The notes under the pieces were generated by a model that was given only the letters and a program-made list of their open reading frames with translations, did no database searches and was not told where the DNA came from. A DNA stretch of 64,000 nucleotides from Methylobacter sp. (GTDB lineage: Bacteria; Pseudomonadota; Gammaproteobacteria; Methylococcales; Methylomonadaceae). The stretch's first letter is position 1. Each line of letters begins with the position of its first letter. Positions 44,758 through 54,891 of this stretch are shown piece after piece. The translations under genes and the position numbers were made by a program. Location of the stretch: positions 1 to 64,000 of the forward strand of contig JAUXXQ010000115.1 in assembly GCA_030684815.1 (NCBI GenBank), written 5' to 3'.

Positions 44758-45453
44758 ATGATAAAAAACACCTTACTCATAGCGGCACTGGCGCTTCTTG
44801 GCCCCACACTAAGCCTAGCGGAACAAGCGTCACAATCACACACTGCTATTGCCGAGGCCGTGACCGATTACATTGCACAAAACATAAACTTGCCGGGTGA
44901 ATATGAGGCCACCCTACTGCCATTGGACAGCCGGTTAAATTTGCCCCAATGTAGCGAGGCGTTAGAAGCATTTAGCGCAAACGCCGCCATTAAATCGGGT
45001 AGAATAACGGTAGGCGTACGTTGCAAAACCGGGAAAAAATGGTCAATTTTCACCTCAGCCCTTATCAAGACTTATCAAATGGTCGTAGTTTTGGCCCAAC
45101 CGGCACAGCGCGGCGACATCATTAGCCGAGAGCATCTTGCCCTCGAAAGACGGGAAACATCCAACCTCAGGGAAGATTTTGTCACCCAAATAGAACAGGC
45201 CGAAAACAAACAAGCCACACGCCAACTGAATACCGGCGCCATGCTGAACTTTAAAAGCCTTACCGAACCGAAACTGATTAAAAGGAATGACAAAGTGATG
45301 ATCGGCACATCAGCAGCGGGCGTTTCCATTAATATGAGCGGGATTGCCATGGCAGATGGCGCTAAAGGGCAGCGCATCAAGGTCAAAAACCAGAATTCGG
45401 GGCGCGTTATCAATGCAACGGTTATCAATCCAGGCTTGGTGTCTGTCGATTGA
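44758..45453 (+). CDS. flgA: Flagellar P-ring assembly chaperone FlgA
   Basis: Periplasmic chaperone for FlgI. Signal peptide (KNTLLIAALALLGPTLSLAEQ), SAF-like middle (VLAQPAQRGDIISREHLALERRE) and the C-terminal GQRIKVKNQNSGRVINATVINPGLV typical of FlgA. 231 aa. Divergent from flgB. Confidence 0.96.
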   Translation: MIKNTLLIAALALLGPTLSLAEQASQSHTAIAEAVTDYIAQNINLPGEYEATLLPLDSRLNLPQCSEALEAFSANAAIKSGRITVGVRCKTGKKWSIFTSALIKTYQMVVVLAQPAQRGDIISREHLALERRETSNLREDFVTQIEQAENKQATRQLNTGAMLNFKSLTEPKLIKRNDKVMIGTSAAGVSINMSGIAMADGAKGQRIKVKNQNSGRVINATVINPGLVSVD

Positions 45454-45467
45454 CCAAGACAAAAAAT

Positions 45468-45494
45468 TAAAGTTTCTCAGCGTATCGCCGATAA
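45468..45494 (+). promoter_or_regulatory. Sigma-28 promoter of flgM
   Basis: TAAAGTTT, 11 nt, GCCGATAA: an exact match to the E. coli FliA consensus. It lies between flgA and flgM, 35 nt before the flgM start, and gives FlgM a FliA-dependent feedback loop. Confidence 0.95.
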
Positions 45495-45529
45495 AATTTC
45501 CAACCGAAAAATACACCGAGGAATTTGAC

Positions 45530-45850
45530 ATGACTATTGAAATAAGCGGCAGAGCAAATAATCCGACGCCGATAAAAACTCCCCCAAAACCACATAGCGC
45601 CGAAAGCGAAAAAAAACTTGCCGCAACGGCGTCCGCAGAAAAAGATGACAGTGTCGCATTGACATCGGCAACACAAGAGATTAAAAAAGCATTGGGCGCG
45701 TCTTCTGCAGCCCCTGTCGATACCGACCGCGTCAACAGCATAAAAAAAGCGCTTGCCGACGGAAGCTATTCTATAAATGCTGAAAAAGTTGCTCAGAAAT
45801 TGATACAATTCGAACAGTTAATTCCACAGGAAAACAGTGCAGAGCCATGA
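45530..45850 (+). CDS. flgM: Anti-sigma-28 factor FlgM
   Basis: Holds FliA inactive until exported through the finished hook-basal body. 106 aa: MTIEISGRANNPTP at the N-terminus and the FliA-binding C-terminus DRVNSIKKALADGSYSINAEKVAQKLIQFEQLI. The ORF track starts 62 codons too early, inside flgA; GAGGA precedes the chosen ATG. Overlaps flgN by four bases. Confidence 0.94.
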   Translation: MTIEISGRANNPTPIKTPPKPHSAESEKKLAATASAEKDDSVALTSATQEIKKALGASSAAPVDTDRVNSIKKALADGSYSINAEKVAQKLIQFEQLIPQENSAEP

Positions 45851-46341
45851 TAGAAAAAACTTACCCCTTCACAGAAAAGCTTATTGCCAATGCCCTGCAC
45901 TTGGCACAACAGCTGCACCAGGCTCTCATTCACGAAGCTGATGCCTTAAAAAAAATACAACAGGCAGAACTGATTGGCACTATTGCTGACAGCAAAAAAC
46001 AGCTGGTTGCCCAGCTAGACCAGCTTAATGCGCAACTCACCCAAATCTTGGCAACCGAAAAACTGCCCAACACCCCAGACAGCGTGAAAGAATATTTCAA
46101 GTCCGCTGAAACAGCAGGCTTGCCAACCGCAGAATCGGCCCATAACTGGGCCCAACTGATGCACATCTGCAGCGAATGCAAACGCCAGAATGAAGAAAAC
46201 GGTGCCAGCATTGATGTTTTGTCCCGCCACACCCGCCGCTCGCTGAACATCATAAAAGGCAAGCCGGAATCGGCAAATACCTACGACGCAGATGGCTCAA
46301 CCCAAAGCGACCACCATACCAGCCCCCTCATTTCAGTATAA
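45847..46341 (+). CDS. flgN: FlgN-type export chaperone
   Basis: Chaperone for FlgK and FlgL. 164 aa, helical, with the FlgN pattern LHQALIHEADALKKIQQAELIGTIADSKKQLVAQLDQLN and a late CSECKRQNEENGASIDVLSRHTRRSLNII. Coupled to flgM. Confidence 0.92.
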   Translation: MIEKTYPFTEKLIANALHLAQQLHQALIHEADALKKIQQAELIGTIADSKKQLVAQLDQLNAQLTQILATEKLPNTPDSVKEYFKSAETAGLPTAESAHNWAQLMHICSECKRQNEENGASIDVLSRHTRRSLNIIKGKPESANTYDADGSTQSDHHTSPLISV

Positions 46342-46356
46342 AACAGCCGACATTTT

Positions 46357-47850
46357 TTAACTGCGCTGAATACGGTAAAGCATAAGGCCTATATTGGCCT
46401 GTTGGGTGAAGTATTTAAAGGCGTTAAAATCTTCTTCGGTTAACGGCTGGCCGCTGATCCCACGATCAGCATACATCAAGCCAATAGCTTTCTTATTGGA
46501 AAAAACCGGCATGATAAAACATTCGTTTTTGCCCATCACATTAATATCCCTAAGCGTATACAGCCGGGCATTGGTCAACGGGTCGGCCCAGAACGCCTGG
46601 ACGCCCGACAAGGCATGAAAAAACAAATTGGGCGGCGTTTCCGAGATAGGGAAAACAACCTTGTGCTCATAACTTTCTTTACGCCAACCTAAAGACAATT
46701 TTTCTTTAAGCGATTGCTTATCGGACGTTAACAAAGAAAACACAGTCCGGTCCATGCCGACACCCCGATGCACCCCTTCCAACACTGTTTCCAGCAACAA
46801 ATTAATGTCGAACGGTGCGCTTATTATTGATGCTATATCTTGCGATATATAAAGCTGTATTTGTTTTTTATCAACAGCCGGCACCGATTCTTCTAATGTA
46901 ATGGCCCGGTTTAGGCGGCTTTGGATAAGCATGGCCGCATCGATTGCCCCGAACTGGCGGGCAATATCACATGCGCTATCGGTGTTGTGTTGCAGATTCT
47001 CGATAATGGCCCGCCTGGATTGTTTGGTCAGCCCTTCAATCTTCTTAATGCAGGCCTCATATTTTTCTGACCCGGCGCCTTCTTTTAAAGCGTCCGTAAT
47101 TTCATAACCCAAATGAACCAATTCCACCCTGGGATTTTTTGAGAAACGCACCGGCTTCATCGATTCCTCAACTAAACGCCCCAGTTTCCAGGCATTACTT
47201 AAAGAAGCGCCCAGCTCCGTCAACGTAAAGCCCAGCACTTTTTTCTCGGCCTCTTCGTAATGGCTGCCTTCATTGACCAGTGCTTGAATGCTTTCGCCCT
47301 GTTCGCCACAAAAGCACCAAAACGAAATGCTGCCGATATGATGAAGCAGGGTGGCAATAAACACCTCTTCCGGCGAAGAATCCCGGACCAGCTGCGCGAT
47401 AAACTTTGCCTGCACCGCCGCATGAATGGCGTGGGCTATTTCCTCATTGGCCTGATGCCGGTTAGTTGCGGATAAAATCGATTCAAAAAAAGAGCAAACC
47501 AGCGTCAATTCCCGAATAATATCGGAGCCGATAAGAACAATGGCCCGTGACACTGTCACCATTTTCTGACGCGACGGGTTGTAATGGGGCGTGTTGCTCA
47601 TTTTCAACAACTTAACAGTCAGATTAGGGTCTTGCAAAATAACGGACGCCAGCTCCATGGCGCCTTTTCTGCTGTCATTCAAAATGCCATGAATACTCAG
47701 CGCAGTATTGGAAAATATCGGCATTTCCTCATTACACAGCACATGCGTCCAGCCATGAAGGGAAAGCCGTTCCGCTATCACCTTAGGCTGCACCACCTCC
47801 GGATTGAATTCTATTAAATCAAGCTTTAACACGTCTTTTTCTGAAGTCAT
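46357..47850 (-). CDS. HDOD domain protein with C-terminal GAF domain
   Basis: 497-aa signalling protein. The HDOD region spans about 60-290 (ASVILQDPNLTVKLLKMSNTPHYNPS, IATLLHHIGSISFWCF). The C-terminal GAF-like sensor is roughly 335-490 (DINLLLETVLEGVHRGVGMDRTVFSLLTSD, EECFIMPVFSNKKAIGLMYADRG-like end). HDOD proteins often act in flagellar, chemotactic or c-di-GMP signalling; its place next to flgN suggests such a role but no partner is shown. Confidence 0.88.
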   Translation of the reverse strand: MTSEKDVLKLDLIEFNPEVVQPKVIAERLSLHGWTHVLCNEEMPIFSNTALSIHGILNDSRKGAMELASVILQDPNLTVKLLKMSNTPHYNPSRQKMVTVSRAIVLIGSDIIRELTLVCSFFESILSATNRHQANEEIAHAIHAAVQAKFIAQLVRDSSPEEVFIATLLHHIGSISFWCFCGEQGESIQALVNEGSHYEEAEKKVLGFTLTELGASLSNAWKLGRLVEESMKPVRFSKNPRVELVHLGYEITDALKEGAGSEKYEACIKKIEGLTKQSRRAIIENLQHNTDSACDIARQFGAIDAAMLIQSRLNRAITLEESVPAVDKKQIQLYISQDIASIISAPFDINLLLETVLEGVHRGVGMDRTVFSLLTSDKQSLKEKLSLGWRKESYEHKVVFPISETPPNLFFHALSGVQAFWADPLTNARLYTLRDINVMGKNECFIMPVFSNKKAIGLMYADRGISGQPLTEEDFNAFKYFTQQANIGLMLYRIQRS

Positions 47851-47925
47851 GGCAAGGCCTTGCCGGAATATTTGGCCTGCGTTTTTTTGTTGGCGCCATG
47901 AGTCATTTTAATCACAACGCCAACC

Positions 47926-48372
47926 CTATTTCATAACGGGATGCGTGAAACCATCAGGCGCACGCTGTCTTAGATAGTTTTTTAAAAAATCTTTCCAAGT
48001 CACGATACCCAAAATAAATTTATTCTCGTCAAGGACAGGAAGGCAGGACACATCGGCATCCAGCATCTTTTGCACGGCAATATTGCAATTCGTTGCTGGC
48101 GACACGGTATCCACCTGGCGCGACATAATCTGATGTGCGCGCTTATTGAAGGTTGCCTTATCACGCGAAGTTTCTGCGGCCGTATGGACATAAGGGCTTA
48201 ATGCACCCAATAAATCACGGTCGGAAATAACCCCGGCAAATGTTTTGTCCTCCTCATTTTCAACCAACAGATGGTGAAAATAAACATGATCAAAAATTTC
48301 CTTGACCACTAACAAACCTGTGTCCATACCAACCGTAATCGGTTTGGCGATCATAATATCGGCGATAATCAT
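47926..48372 (-). CDS. Two-CBS-domain protein
   Basis: 148-aa protein made of a CBS pair: IMIAKPITVGMDTGLLVVKEIF ... GVISDRDLLGAL and IMSRQVDTVSPATNCNIAVQKMLDADVSCLPVLDEN. CBS pairs bind adenosyl nucleotides and usually regulate something else; no effector domain is fused here. AGGAG stands before the start. It lies directly upstream of the HDOD gene, probably in the same unit. Confidence 0.9.
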   Translation of the reverse strand: MIIADIMIAKPITVGMDTGLLVVKEIFDHVYFHHLLVENEEDKTFAGVISDRDLLGALSPYVHTAAETSRDKATFNKRAHQIMSRQVDTVSPATNCNIAVQKMLDADVSCLPVLDENKFILGIVTWKDFLKNYLRQRAPDGFTHPVMK

Positions 48373-48902
48373 ACGTGTTGAAACTCCTGTTTTAGACTGG
48401 ACATTTTACCAAAAAACGCCCGTAAAGCCCCTTCCTTTAAGTTGGGGATGTAAAGATGCCCTTAATCTATTCTGTTACCTATCATTTCCCCGTTCCTATG
48501 CATCTCCCGAAAAACTAACTGAGCCCGCATTATCAAGGCTGCAAGCGTGTTCTTATACGGCAAATAGCCCAATAGCTGCGGACATTTTAGCGCCACTACA
48601 ACATAACACATGGGTTTTCTATGTTTTTACCCAGTTTTTAGGTTAAAATAGTCGGCTTTCGAAGCTGGACGAGTGAGCAGCGCTGGTGACCCCAATAATT
48701 GCACCTCACTCGGCTTGAGCTACCTGCCCGTATTCCACGCATTTCATCCATTCCAATGGCTCCGCCACTGCGGTCTTAGGTTGTGTGGCTGCGGTTATGG
48801 CCTGTAGCGCATCGCCCCGGTACGAGTATCAATTAACCTCCAAAAGGTTAATTGAGAGCGGTCACCAAAAAAGTTTTTTATGCCCAACTTTAGAGTAAAA
48901 AC
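48373..48902. other. Intergenic region upstream of fusB
   Basis: 530 nt between divergent genes. It holds an IS200/IS605-end-like repeat (48401-48461), then a stretch with nothing recognised, then a GC-rich leader. An 11-bp hairpin, TCAATTAACCT/AGGTTAATTGA (48829-48855), stands about 45 nt before the fusB ATG and has no T-run. It could be a leader regulatory stem. Confidence 0.6.
48401..48461. repeat. IS200/IS605 right-end-like repeat (copy 2 of 2)
   Basis: ATTTTACCAAAAAACGCCCGTAAAGCCCC then a short stem and GGGGATGTAAAGATGCCCTT. It matches the copy near 3.4 kb over about 60 nt. Both copies lie a few tens of bases upstream of a minus-strand start codon. No transposase gene is present. Confidence 0.5.
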
Positions 48903-50987
48903 ATGACAGATTTAGCGCATTACAGAAACATTGGCATCTTCGCTCACGTCGATGCCGGCAAAACAACGACTACCGAGCGGATTTTAAAGCTTACCGGTAA
49001 AATCCACAAAATCGGCGAGGTACACGATGGCGCGGCGACTACCGACTTCATGGAACAAGAGCAGGAGCGAGGCATCACCATCCAGTCTGCTGCGACCACC
49101 TGTTTCTGGAAAGACTACCGTTTCAATATCATCGACACCCCGGGGCACGTTGACTTTACGATTGAAGTTTACCGTTCACTAAAAGTGCTTGATGGCGGTA
49201 TCGGCGTTTTCTGCGGATCAGGCGGCGTAGAGCCCCAATCCGAAACCAACTGGCGTTATGCCAACGATTCAGAAGTATCGCGTGTCATCTACATCAACAA
49301 ACTCGACCGCATCGGTGCCGACTTTTACCGCGTAGTCAAGCAAGTTGAAGAAGTGCTCGGCGCAGTGCCGTTGGTGATGACTTTGCCTATCGGCACCGAA
49401 GACCAATTTTCCGGCGTAGTCGACCTGCTGACACAAAAAGCCTGGATCTGGGATGACTCCGGCGACCCAATGAACTACGAAATCAAAGACATTCCTGCCG
49501 ATATGGTCGAGGATGCCAAAACATGGCGCGAAAAAATGATCGACCAAGTGGCCGATCAATTTGACGACGTCATGGAAAAATACCTGGAAGGCGAAGAACC
49601 CGATATCGACACCATCAAACGTTGTATCCGCAAAGGTACGATCAACCTGGATTTCTTCCCGACTTACTGCGGTTCGTCTTTCAAAAACAAAGGCGTGCAG
49701 TTGGTGCTTGATGCCGTCATCGATTACCTGCCTTGCCCGACCGAAGTCAAGCCGCAGCCTGAAGTCGATCTGGAAGGCAACCCGACCGGTACCTTTGCCA
49801 TCGTCGATGAGAACAAACCATTGCGCGCGCTGGCGTTCAAAATCATGGATGACCGTTTCGGCGCCTTGACTTTCTTGCGCATTTACTCCGGCAAACTGGA
49901 AAAAGGCACTTCCGTACTAAACACCTTCACCGGCAAAACCGAGCGTATCGGCCGTATCGTTGAAATGCATGCCGATACCCGTAATGAACTCGACTCTGCT
50001 CAAGCAGGCGACATCGTTGCCGTATTGGGCATGAAGAACGTGCAAACCGGTCATACACTGTGCGATCCTAAATTCCCGGCAACCTTGGAACCAATGGTTT
50101 TCCCTGATCCCGTTATCTCATTAGCGATTTCACCGAAAGACAAAGCCGCTTCCGAAAAAATGGGTATCGCGCTAGGCAAAATGATCCAAGAAGATCCGTC
50201 TTTCCACGTTGAAACCGATGAAGACAGCGGCGAAACCATCCTTAAAGGTATGGGCGAACTGCATCTTGACATTAAAGTCGACATCTTAAGACGTACCCAC
50301 GGCGTTGACGTTATCGTAGGCAAGCCGCAAGTCGCTTACCGCGAAACCATCACCAAATCGGTTGAAGACGAATACACCCACAAAAAACAATCGGGCGGTT
50401 CAGGCCAATACGGCAAAATCAACTACATCATCGAGCCAGGTGAGCCAGGCAGCGGTTTTGTCTTTGAATCAGCGGTTACCGGCGGTAACGTACCGCGCGA
50501 ATACTGGCCTGCGGTTGAAAAAGGCTTTAAGAGCATGTTGGACAAAGGCGTTCTTGCCGGATTCCCTTGCTTGGATTTTAAAGTTATCTTGACCGACGGT
50601 GCGTTCCACGCGGTTGACTCTTCTGCGATTGCGTTTGAAATTGCAGCGAAAGCGGCGTTCCGCCAGTCAATCCCGAAAGCAGGGCCGCAGCTGATCGAAC
50701 CGATCATGAAAGTTGACACATTCACACCAGCCGACCATGTCGGCGATGTTATCGGCGACCTTAACCGTCGTCGCGGCATGATCAAATCACAAGATGCCGG
50801 TGCAACCGGTGTGCGCATCAAATCCGATGTGCCGCTGAGTGAAATGTTCGGTTACATCGGCGACTTGCGCACCATGACTTCAGGCCGCGGTCAATTCTCT
50901 ATGGAATTCTCGCACTACTTACCGTGCCCGAAAAACGTAGCTGAAGAAGTGATCAAAGAAGTGAACGAACGCAACAAAAAGAAATAA
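48903..50987 (+). CDS. fusB: Elongation factor G 2 (FusB type)
   Basis: Translational GTPase of the EF-G family, 694 aa. G1 [21 protein letters not shown]3 [20 protein letters not shown] and G4 YINKLDR are intact, as are the later domains ([34 protein letters not shown]). The Tyr-Arg-Asn-Ile start, [27 protein letters not shown] and absence of rpsL/rpsG/tuf neighbours match the second EF-G (FusB) of Shewanella and Vibrio rather than the str-operon EF-G. Specialised role (elongation or recycling) not determined. Confidence 0.88.
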   Translation: MTDLAHYRNIGIFAHVDAGKTTTTERILKLTGKIHKIGEVHDGAATTDFMEQEQERGITIQSAATTCFWKDYRFNIIDTPGHVDFTIEVYRSLKVLDGGIGVFCGSGGVEPQSETNWRYANDSEVSRVIYINKLDRIGADFYRVVKQVEEVLGAVPLVMTLPIGTEDQFSGVVDLLTQKAWIWDDSGDPMNYEIKDIPADMVEDAKTWREKMIDQVADQFDDVMEKYLEGEEPDIDTIKRCIRKGTINLDFFPTYCGSSFKNKGVQLVLDAVIDYLPCPTEVKPQPEVDLEGNPTGTFAIVDENKPLRALAFKIMDDRFGALTFLRIYSGKLEKGTSVLNTFTGKTERIGRIVEMHADTRNELDSAQAGDIVAVLGMKNVQTGHTLCDPKFPATLEPMVFPDPVISLAISPKDKAASEKMGIALGKMIQEDPSFHVETDEDSGETILKGMGELHLDIKVDILRRTHGVDVIVGKPQVAYRETITKSVEDEYTHKKQSGGSGQYGKINYIIEPGEPGSGFVFESAVTGGNVPREYWPAVEKGFKSMLDKGVLAGFPCLDFKVILTDGAFHAVDSSAIAFEIAAKAAFRQSIPKAGPQLIEPIMKVDTFTPADHVGDVIGDLNRRRGMIKSQDAGATGVRIKSDVPLSEMFGYIGDLRTMTSGRGQFSMEFSHYLPCPKNVAEEVIKEVNERNKKK

Positions 50988-50997
50988 GCTGTAACAA

Positions 50998-51026
50998 GCA
51001 GCCGGGCAGTTCAACTGCCCGGCTGC
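50998..51026 (+). terminator. GC-rich hairpin after fusB
   Basis: GCAGCCGGGCAG-ttcaa-CTGCCCGGCTGC is a perfect 12-bp stem eleven bases after the stop. The T-run is missing (CCTCCC follows), so efficiency as an intrinsic terminator is doubtful. Confidence 0.6.
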
Positions 51027-51142
51027 CCTCCCCCGCATGACCCGCCCATCTGGCGAACCCTCCCAACACAAAACCACGAAAAATAAAACTTCGTGCTCGC
51101 CGCCAACCTCCCGGTGATAATTTTTCCGGCGTTAATGAAACA

Positions 51143-52768
51143 TTACGACAACACTTTGATGCATTGAAGATCATTCAGCTCTTTCTGCATCCCATCAACT
51201 TGCCCATAGGGAACACCTATTTTAATGGCATCATTGATATACGACTGGACTTGCGCTGACCTTTCCGGGTCTGACTTGGACGTTTTAAGGTCATGCATAA
51301 TAATTTTCAGCCTGTTTAACGCAATCGTCTGGTTATTAGGCATATCTTCAATGGCCGTTTCAAAAACGGCAAGCGCCTCCTTAACCCGCCCATCCTTGAA
51401 CAAATTGACGCCCTCATTATTAATCTCAATTAAGGCTCGCTTTATCCGGCTAATCATATTTTGCCCATAACTTTCGCTAATAAATGCAGCACACATTTTG
51501 TCAATGTCATCGATAAAATGCTTATCATCAATATTGGTTTTAATTAATTCTTCAAGGATACTATCGCCGATGTCGCCCGCCCCATTCAAATGGGCAATCT
51601 TCGCCAGTTCCAGCCGCAGCTCCCTCGATATTTGCCGGCCAAATTTCCCGTATAATTTAAAGACCTTTTCATAAGGCGCCGAGCCTGCCGTATCGCGGCT
51701 CCTTACCTTTTGAATATCAATTTCCAATATTGCCGCCCTAAGTTTTGCATCAGGGTCATTGGCAAAAAACTTGTTCATGTCGTTCAATACGTTTAGCGCA
51801 TCAGCCGCCAAATTGGACTTTAAGTAGATGCCCGCCAAGCCCGAAAAATCACGGGGCGACCCATGTACAGAATACTTGCCTAAATTAACCGCTGCTTTAT
51901 ACGCTTTTTTGGCAACGTCAAGATGCTCAGTCTTATCCGCCAACGAAGCTAACCGCTGCTGCCTTAAAATGGCATGGGGCGAAAGGTCAACCGCTTGGTT
52001 CAGTGAGGCCAACGCTTGCTCCTCGCTACCGAGAGCCTCATACGCCTTTGCCAACCAATCGTAGGCCTCAAGCATCATAGGGTATTGTTCAATAAACGCC
52101 TGCAACGGCTCAATGGCCTGCTTATAATCGCCATTTAAAAAGTCAATAACAATCAAGCCCAACTTAGCCCAAGGCAGCTCCCTTTCTTGCAGAACTTCCT
52201 CATAAACGGCTTTTGCCACCTTAAAATCCTTGATAATAAGCGCCAATTCGGCGCGCATTTTCAATACATGCAAACGCGTTTTTTTATCGTTTTGTTCAAG
52301 CAACACGTCACAATTCCGTATCGCCTGATAAACATTGCCTGCATCTATTTCTTGTTCAATGTCGGCAAGATGCACCTTGCGGGCGATACAACGCTCGATC
52401 CGGGTTGACAGTTGTAGCCGGTTAAAAGGCTTTATCAGATAATCGTCAGGCTTGCAGTCGAGCGCGCTAAGCACCATATCCCTGCTCTGCTCGACGGTAA
52501 TCATGATAAAAACGGCGTTAAACGGCAGCAGCTTAAAATGCTTTGCCTCTTCCAAAACCTGCTGGCCATTTTTGCCTTCGCCCAGATTATAATCGCACAG
52601 GACAATATCAAACGGCTCCCGCCTCATCTCAACCAGGCCGTTGATACCCGTCCCCGCCTCAACGATATGCCGCCCCCCTAGCGAATACAGGGTATGCTTA
52701 ATCGTTTCCCGGATAATCCCCTGATCCTCAATGACCAAGATGTTTTTTATACCAAAGTCCACCGCCAT
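51143..52768 (-). CDS. Response regulator with TPR output
   Basis: 541 aa. Receiver domain at about 1-130: acidic pocket in ILVIEDQGIIRETIKHTLY, phospho-acceptor in IVLCDYNLGEGKNGQ and the lysine in DYLIKPFN. The rest is TPR-like (YDWLAKAYEALGSEEQALASLNQAV, ALAVFETAIEDMPNNQTIALN), so the output is probably protein binding, not DNA. The partner kinase is not in the window. Confidence 0.9.
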   Translation of the reverse strand: MAVDFGIKNILVIEDQGIIRETIKHTLYSLGGRHIVEAGTGINGLVEMRREPFDIVLCDYNLGEGKNGQQVLEEAKHFKLLPFNAVFIMITVEQSRDMVLSALDCKPDDYLIKPFNRLQLSTRIERCIARKVHLADIEQEIDAGNVYQAIRNCDVLLEQNDKKTRLHVLKMRAELALIIKDFKVAKAVYEEVLQERELPWAKLGLIVIDFLNGDYKQAIEPLQAFIEQYPMMLEAYDWLAKAYEALGSEEQALASLNQAVDLSPHAILRQQRLASLADKTEHLDVAKKAYKAAVNLGKYSVHGSPRDFSGLAGIYLKSNLAADALNVLNDMNKFFANDPDAKLRAAILEIDIQKVRSRDTAGSAPYEKVFKLYGKFGRQISRELRLELAKIAHLNGAGDIGDSILEELIKTNIDDKHFIDDIDKMCAAFISESYGQNMISRIKRALIEINNEGVNLFKDGRVKEALAVFETAIEDMPNNQTIALNRLKIIMHDLKTSKSDPERSAQVQSYINDAIKIGVPYGQVDGMQKELNDLQCIKVLS

Positions 52769-52814
52769 AGCTACCGGCCTTTAACTTGGCATATCAGGCG
52801 GCCGCTTATGGCGA

Positions 52815-53399
52815 TCAATCCTGCCATAAATACCGATAAACACCCACACTAATAATCACCAGCACCACGGTTATCCAACCCAACCTATCCATATATTTAC
52901 GCAATTTCAATGCGAGTTCTTCACCACCGGAAGCAAGCAACATCGCCACCAGAAAAAACCTCGCCCCCCTGCCAACCATTGACGCCAACACAAACGGCAA
53001 AAACATCATACTGAGCGTACCGGCGGCAATGGTAAAAACCTTGTACGGGACGGGTGAAAAACCGGCAATAAACACAGCCCAAAACCCCCACCGTTCAAAC
53101 CAATTTTTTGCCGTCAAATAATCCCCCCAATAATGGGTAGTTTGTAACCATGGCGCAATGGCATCAAACATAAAAAAGCCAATCGCATAGCCCAACATCC
53201 CGCCCAAGACCGAAGCTATCGTGGTCAACAGCGCAAAATGAAAGGCCTTGTCCGGTTGCGACAAGGCCATAGGGGCAAGCATCACATCAGGCGGCACCGG
53301 AAAAAATGAAGATTCGGCAAAACTGATGGCAAATAAATACTTGGCTGCGTGACGGTGCTGAGACCATTGCAGAGCTTTGTCATATAATTTTTGAAACAT
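52815..53399 (-). CDS. YqaA/DedA-type membrane protein
   Basis: 194-aa inner-membrane protein of the SNARE-associated/VTT superfamily. Several hydrophobic segments and the family pattern SFFPVPPDVMLAPMALSQP, GGMLGYAIGFFMFDA, FIAGFSPVPYKVFTIAAG are present. Function in lipid flipping is inferred from the superfamily. Start is adjacent to the pcm stop. Confidence 0.88.
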   Translation of the reverse strand: MFQKLYDKALQWSQHRHAAKYLFAISFAESSFFPVPPDVMLAPMALSQPDKAFHFALLTTIASVLGGMLGYAIGFFMFDAIAPWLQTTHYWGDYLTAKNWFERWGFWAVFIAGFSPVPYKVFTIAAGTLSMMFLPFVLASMVGRGARFFLVAMLLASGGEELALKLRKYMDRLGWITVVLVIISVGVYRYLWQD

Positions 53400-53401
53400 A
53401 G

Positions 53402-54064
53402 CTATTTCCTTCCCGACAAAAAAGGCACAAAAACAACCGGCTCCAGCCTCTCCAGCTCATAACCGTTATCCTTACGCGTAACCCGTTGTAACTGTTGGCT
53501 TTCACCAACCCCAACGGGAATAATCATTACCCCACCGACCGCCATTTGCTGCAATAACATCTCCGGTATTTCAGGCGGCGCCGCCGCCACTAAAATACCG
53601 TCATAAGGCGCGTGATCCGGCCAACCCCAGCCGCCGTCACTGTGCAAAAAATTGACATTCTTCAGCTTTAAATCCCACAGCCTATCTTTGGCTTTTTTCT
53701 GCAGCGGCGCGATCCTTTCAACCGAATAAACATGGCCGACCAACTGCGCCAAAATGGCAGTCTGATAACCGCACCCCGTGCCTATTTCCAGCACTTTGGT
53801 TAATGGGTTCGCTGACGCCAGCAGCAACTCAGTCATTTTGGCGACAATATAAGGTTGCGAAATAGTTTGGCCAAAGCCAATCGGCAGCGCCGTATCCTCA
53901 TAAGCCCGACTAGACAAAGCCTCATCCATAAAAATATGCCGGGGCGTATTGCGCATCACATCAAGCACTTTATGGCTGCGTATGCCCTGCTCCATCAACC
54001 GGCTAACCATACGCTCACGGGTGCGCAAAGAAGTCATGCCGATGCCCTGTAAATGCGGCATCAT
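53402..54064 (-). CDS. pcm: Protein-L-isoaspartate O-methyltransferase
   Basis: Repairs isoaspartyl residues. [24 protein letters not shown] and the SAM motif [28 protein letters not shown] are diagnostic. 220 aa. Overlaps the surE stop by four bases; surE-pcm is a common order. Confidence 0.96.
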   Translation of the reverse strand: MMPHLQGIGMTSLRTRERMVSRLMEQGIRSHKVLDVMRNTPRHIFMDEALSSRAYEDTALPIGFGQTISQPYIVAKMTELLLASANPLTKVLEIGTGCGYQTAILAQLVGHVYSVERIAPLQKKAKDRLWDLKLKNVNFLHSDGGWGWPDHAPYDGILVAAAPPEIPEMLLQQMAVGGVMIIPVGVGESQQLQRVTRKDNGYELERLEPVVFVPFLSGRK

Positions 54065-54816
54065 AAACCCGGCTCCTTGGGCAACCAGTCTACCAACGCA
54101 TTCAGCCGGTCATACCAGGTCAAATCCAGCTGCAACGGGGTCACCGAGACAAAGCCCGCATTAACCGCATAAAAATCGGTGCCCGGCCCCGCATCCTGTT
54201 CCGCGCCCGGCGGTCCCACCCAATAAATGATGCGCCCACGCGGATCATTGCCCTTAATGACCGGCTCCGACTTATGCCGCTGGCCGAGCCGCGTCGCCTG
54301 ATAACCTTTTAACTCGCTAAGCGCAACATCCGGCACATTGACATTAAGGATAGTGTCTTGCGGCAACGGCTTATTGATTAATTGTTGCAACAGCGTCACC
54401 GCAACCTGCGCGGCGGTGTCAAAATGAATGGGATTGCTGCCGACCAACGAAATGGCAACCGCAGGCAAACCTAAAAAACGCCCTTCAGTAGCTGCCGCCA
54501 CCGTACCCGAATACAGCACATCATCACCTAAATTCGAGCCATGGTTAATCCCGGCAAACACCATATCCGGCTCGTGTTCCAACAGCCCTGTTATAGCCAA
54601 ATGCACGCAATCGGTCGGCGTGCCATCCACCTTAATAAAACCGTTTGAAGCCGGATAAGCGCGCAACGGCATTTCCAGCGTCAACGAATTACTCGCCGCA
54701 CTGCGGTTCCTATCGGGTGCAACCACCGAAATATCGGCATATCCGCGTAATGCATCGGCCAATGCCGTCAGCCCTTCAGCCAAGTAACCGTCATCATTGC
54801 TTAACAAAATGTGCAT
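54061..54816 (-). CDS. surE: 5'/3'-nucleotidase SurE
   Basis: Nucleotidase/exopolyphosphatase. Metal site [21 protein letters not shown] and [24 protein letters not shown] are intact. I start at [10 protein letters not shown]; the track uses a TTG two codons earlier. 251 aa. Confidence 0.96.
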   Translation of the reverse strand: MHILLSNDDGYLAEGLTALADALRGYADISVVAPDRNRSAASNSLTLEMPLRAYPASNGFIKVDGTPTDCVHLAITGLLEHEPDMVFAGINHGSNLGDDVLYSGTVAAATEGRFLGLPAVAISLVGSNPIHFDTAAQVAVTLLQQLINKPLPQDTILNVNVPDVALSELKGYQATRLGQRHKSEPVIKGNDPRGRIIYWVGPPGAEQDAGPGTDFYAVNAGFVSVTPLQLDLTWYDRLNALVDWLPKEPGL

Positions 54817-54891
54817 TATCAATTCGCCCTGAAGCAGAATAAGCTATAAAATCAAACATATTAGCAACAAAACCCAACAAAATCAGCTTCC

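Noticed and set aside
48903-50987. Canonical str-operon EF-G or peptide release factor 3
   Set aside because: No rpsL, rpsG or tuf genes adjoin and the sequence follows the FusB type; RF3 lacks these EF-G C-terminal domains.
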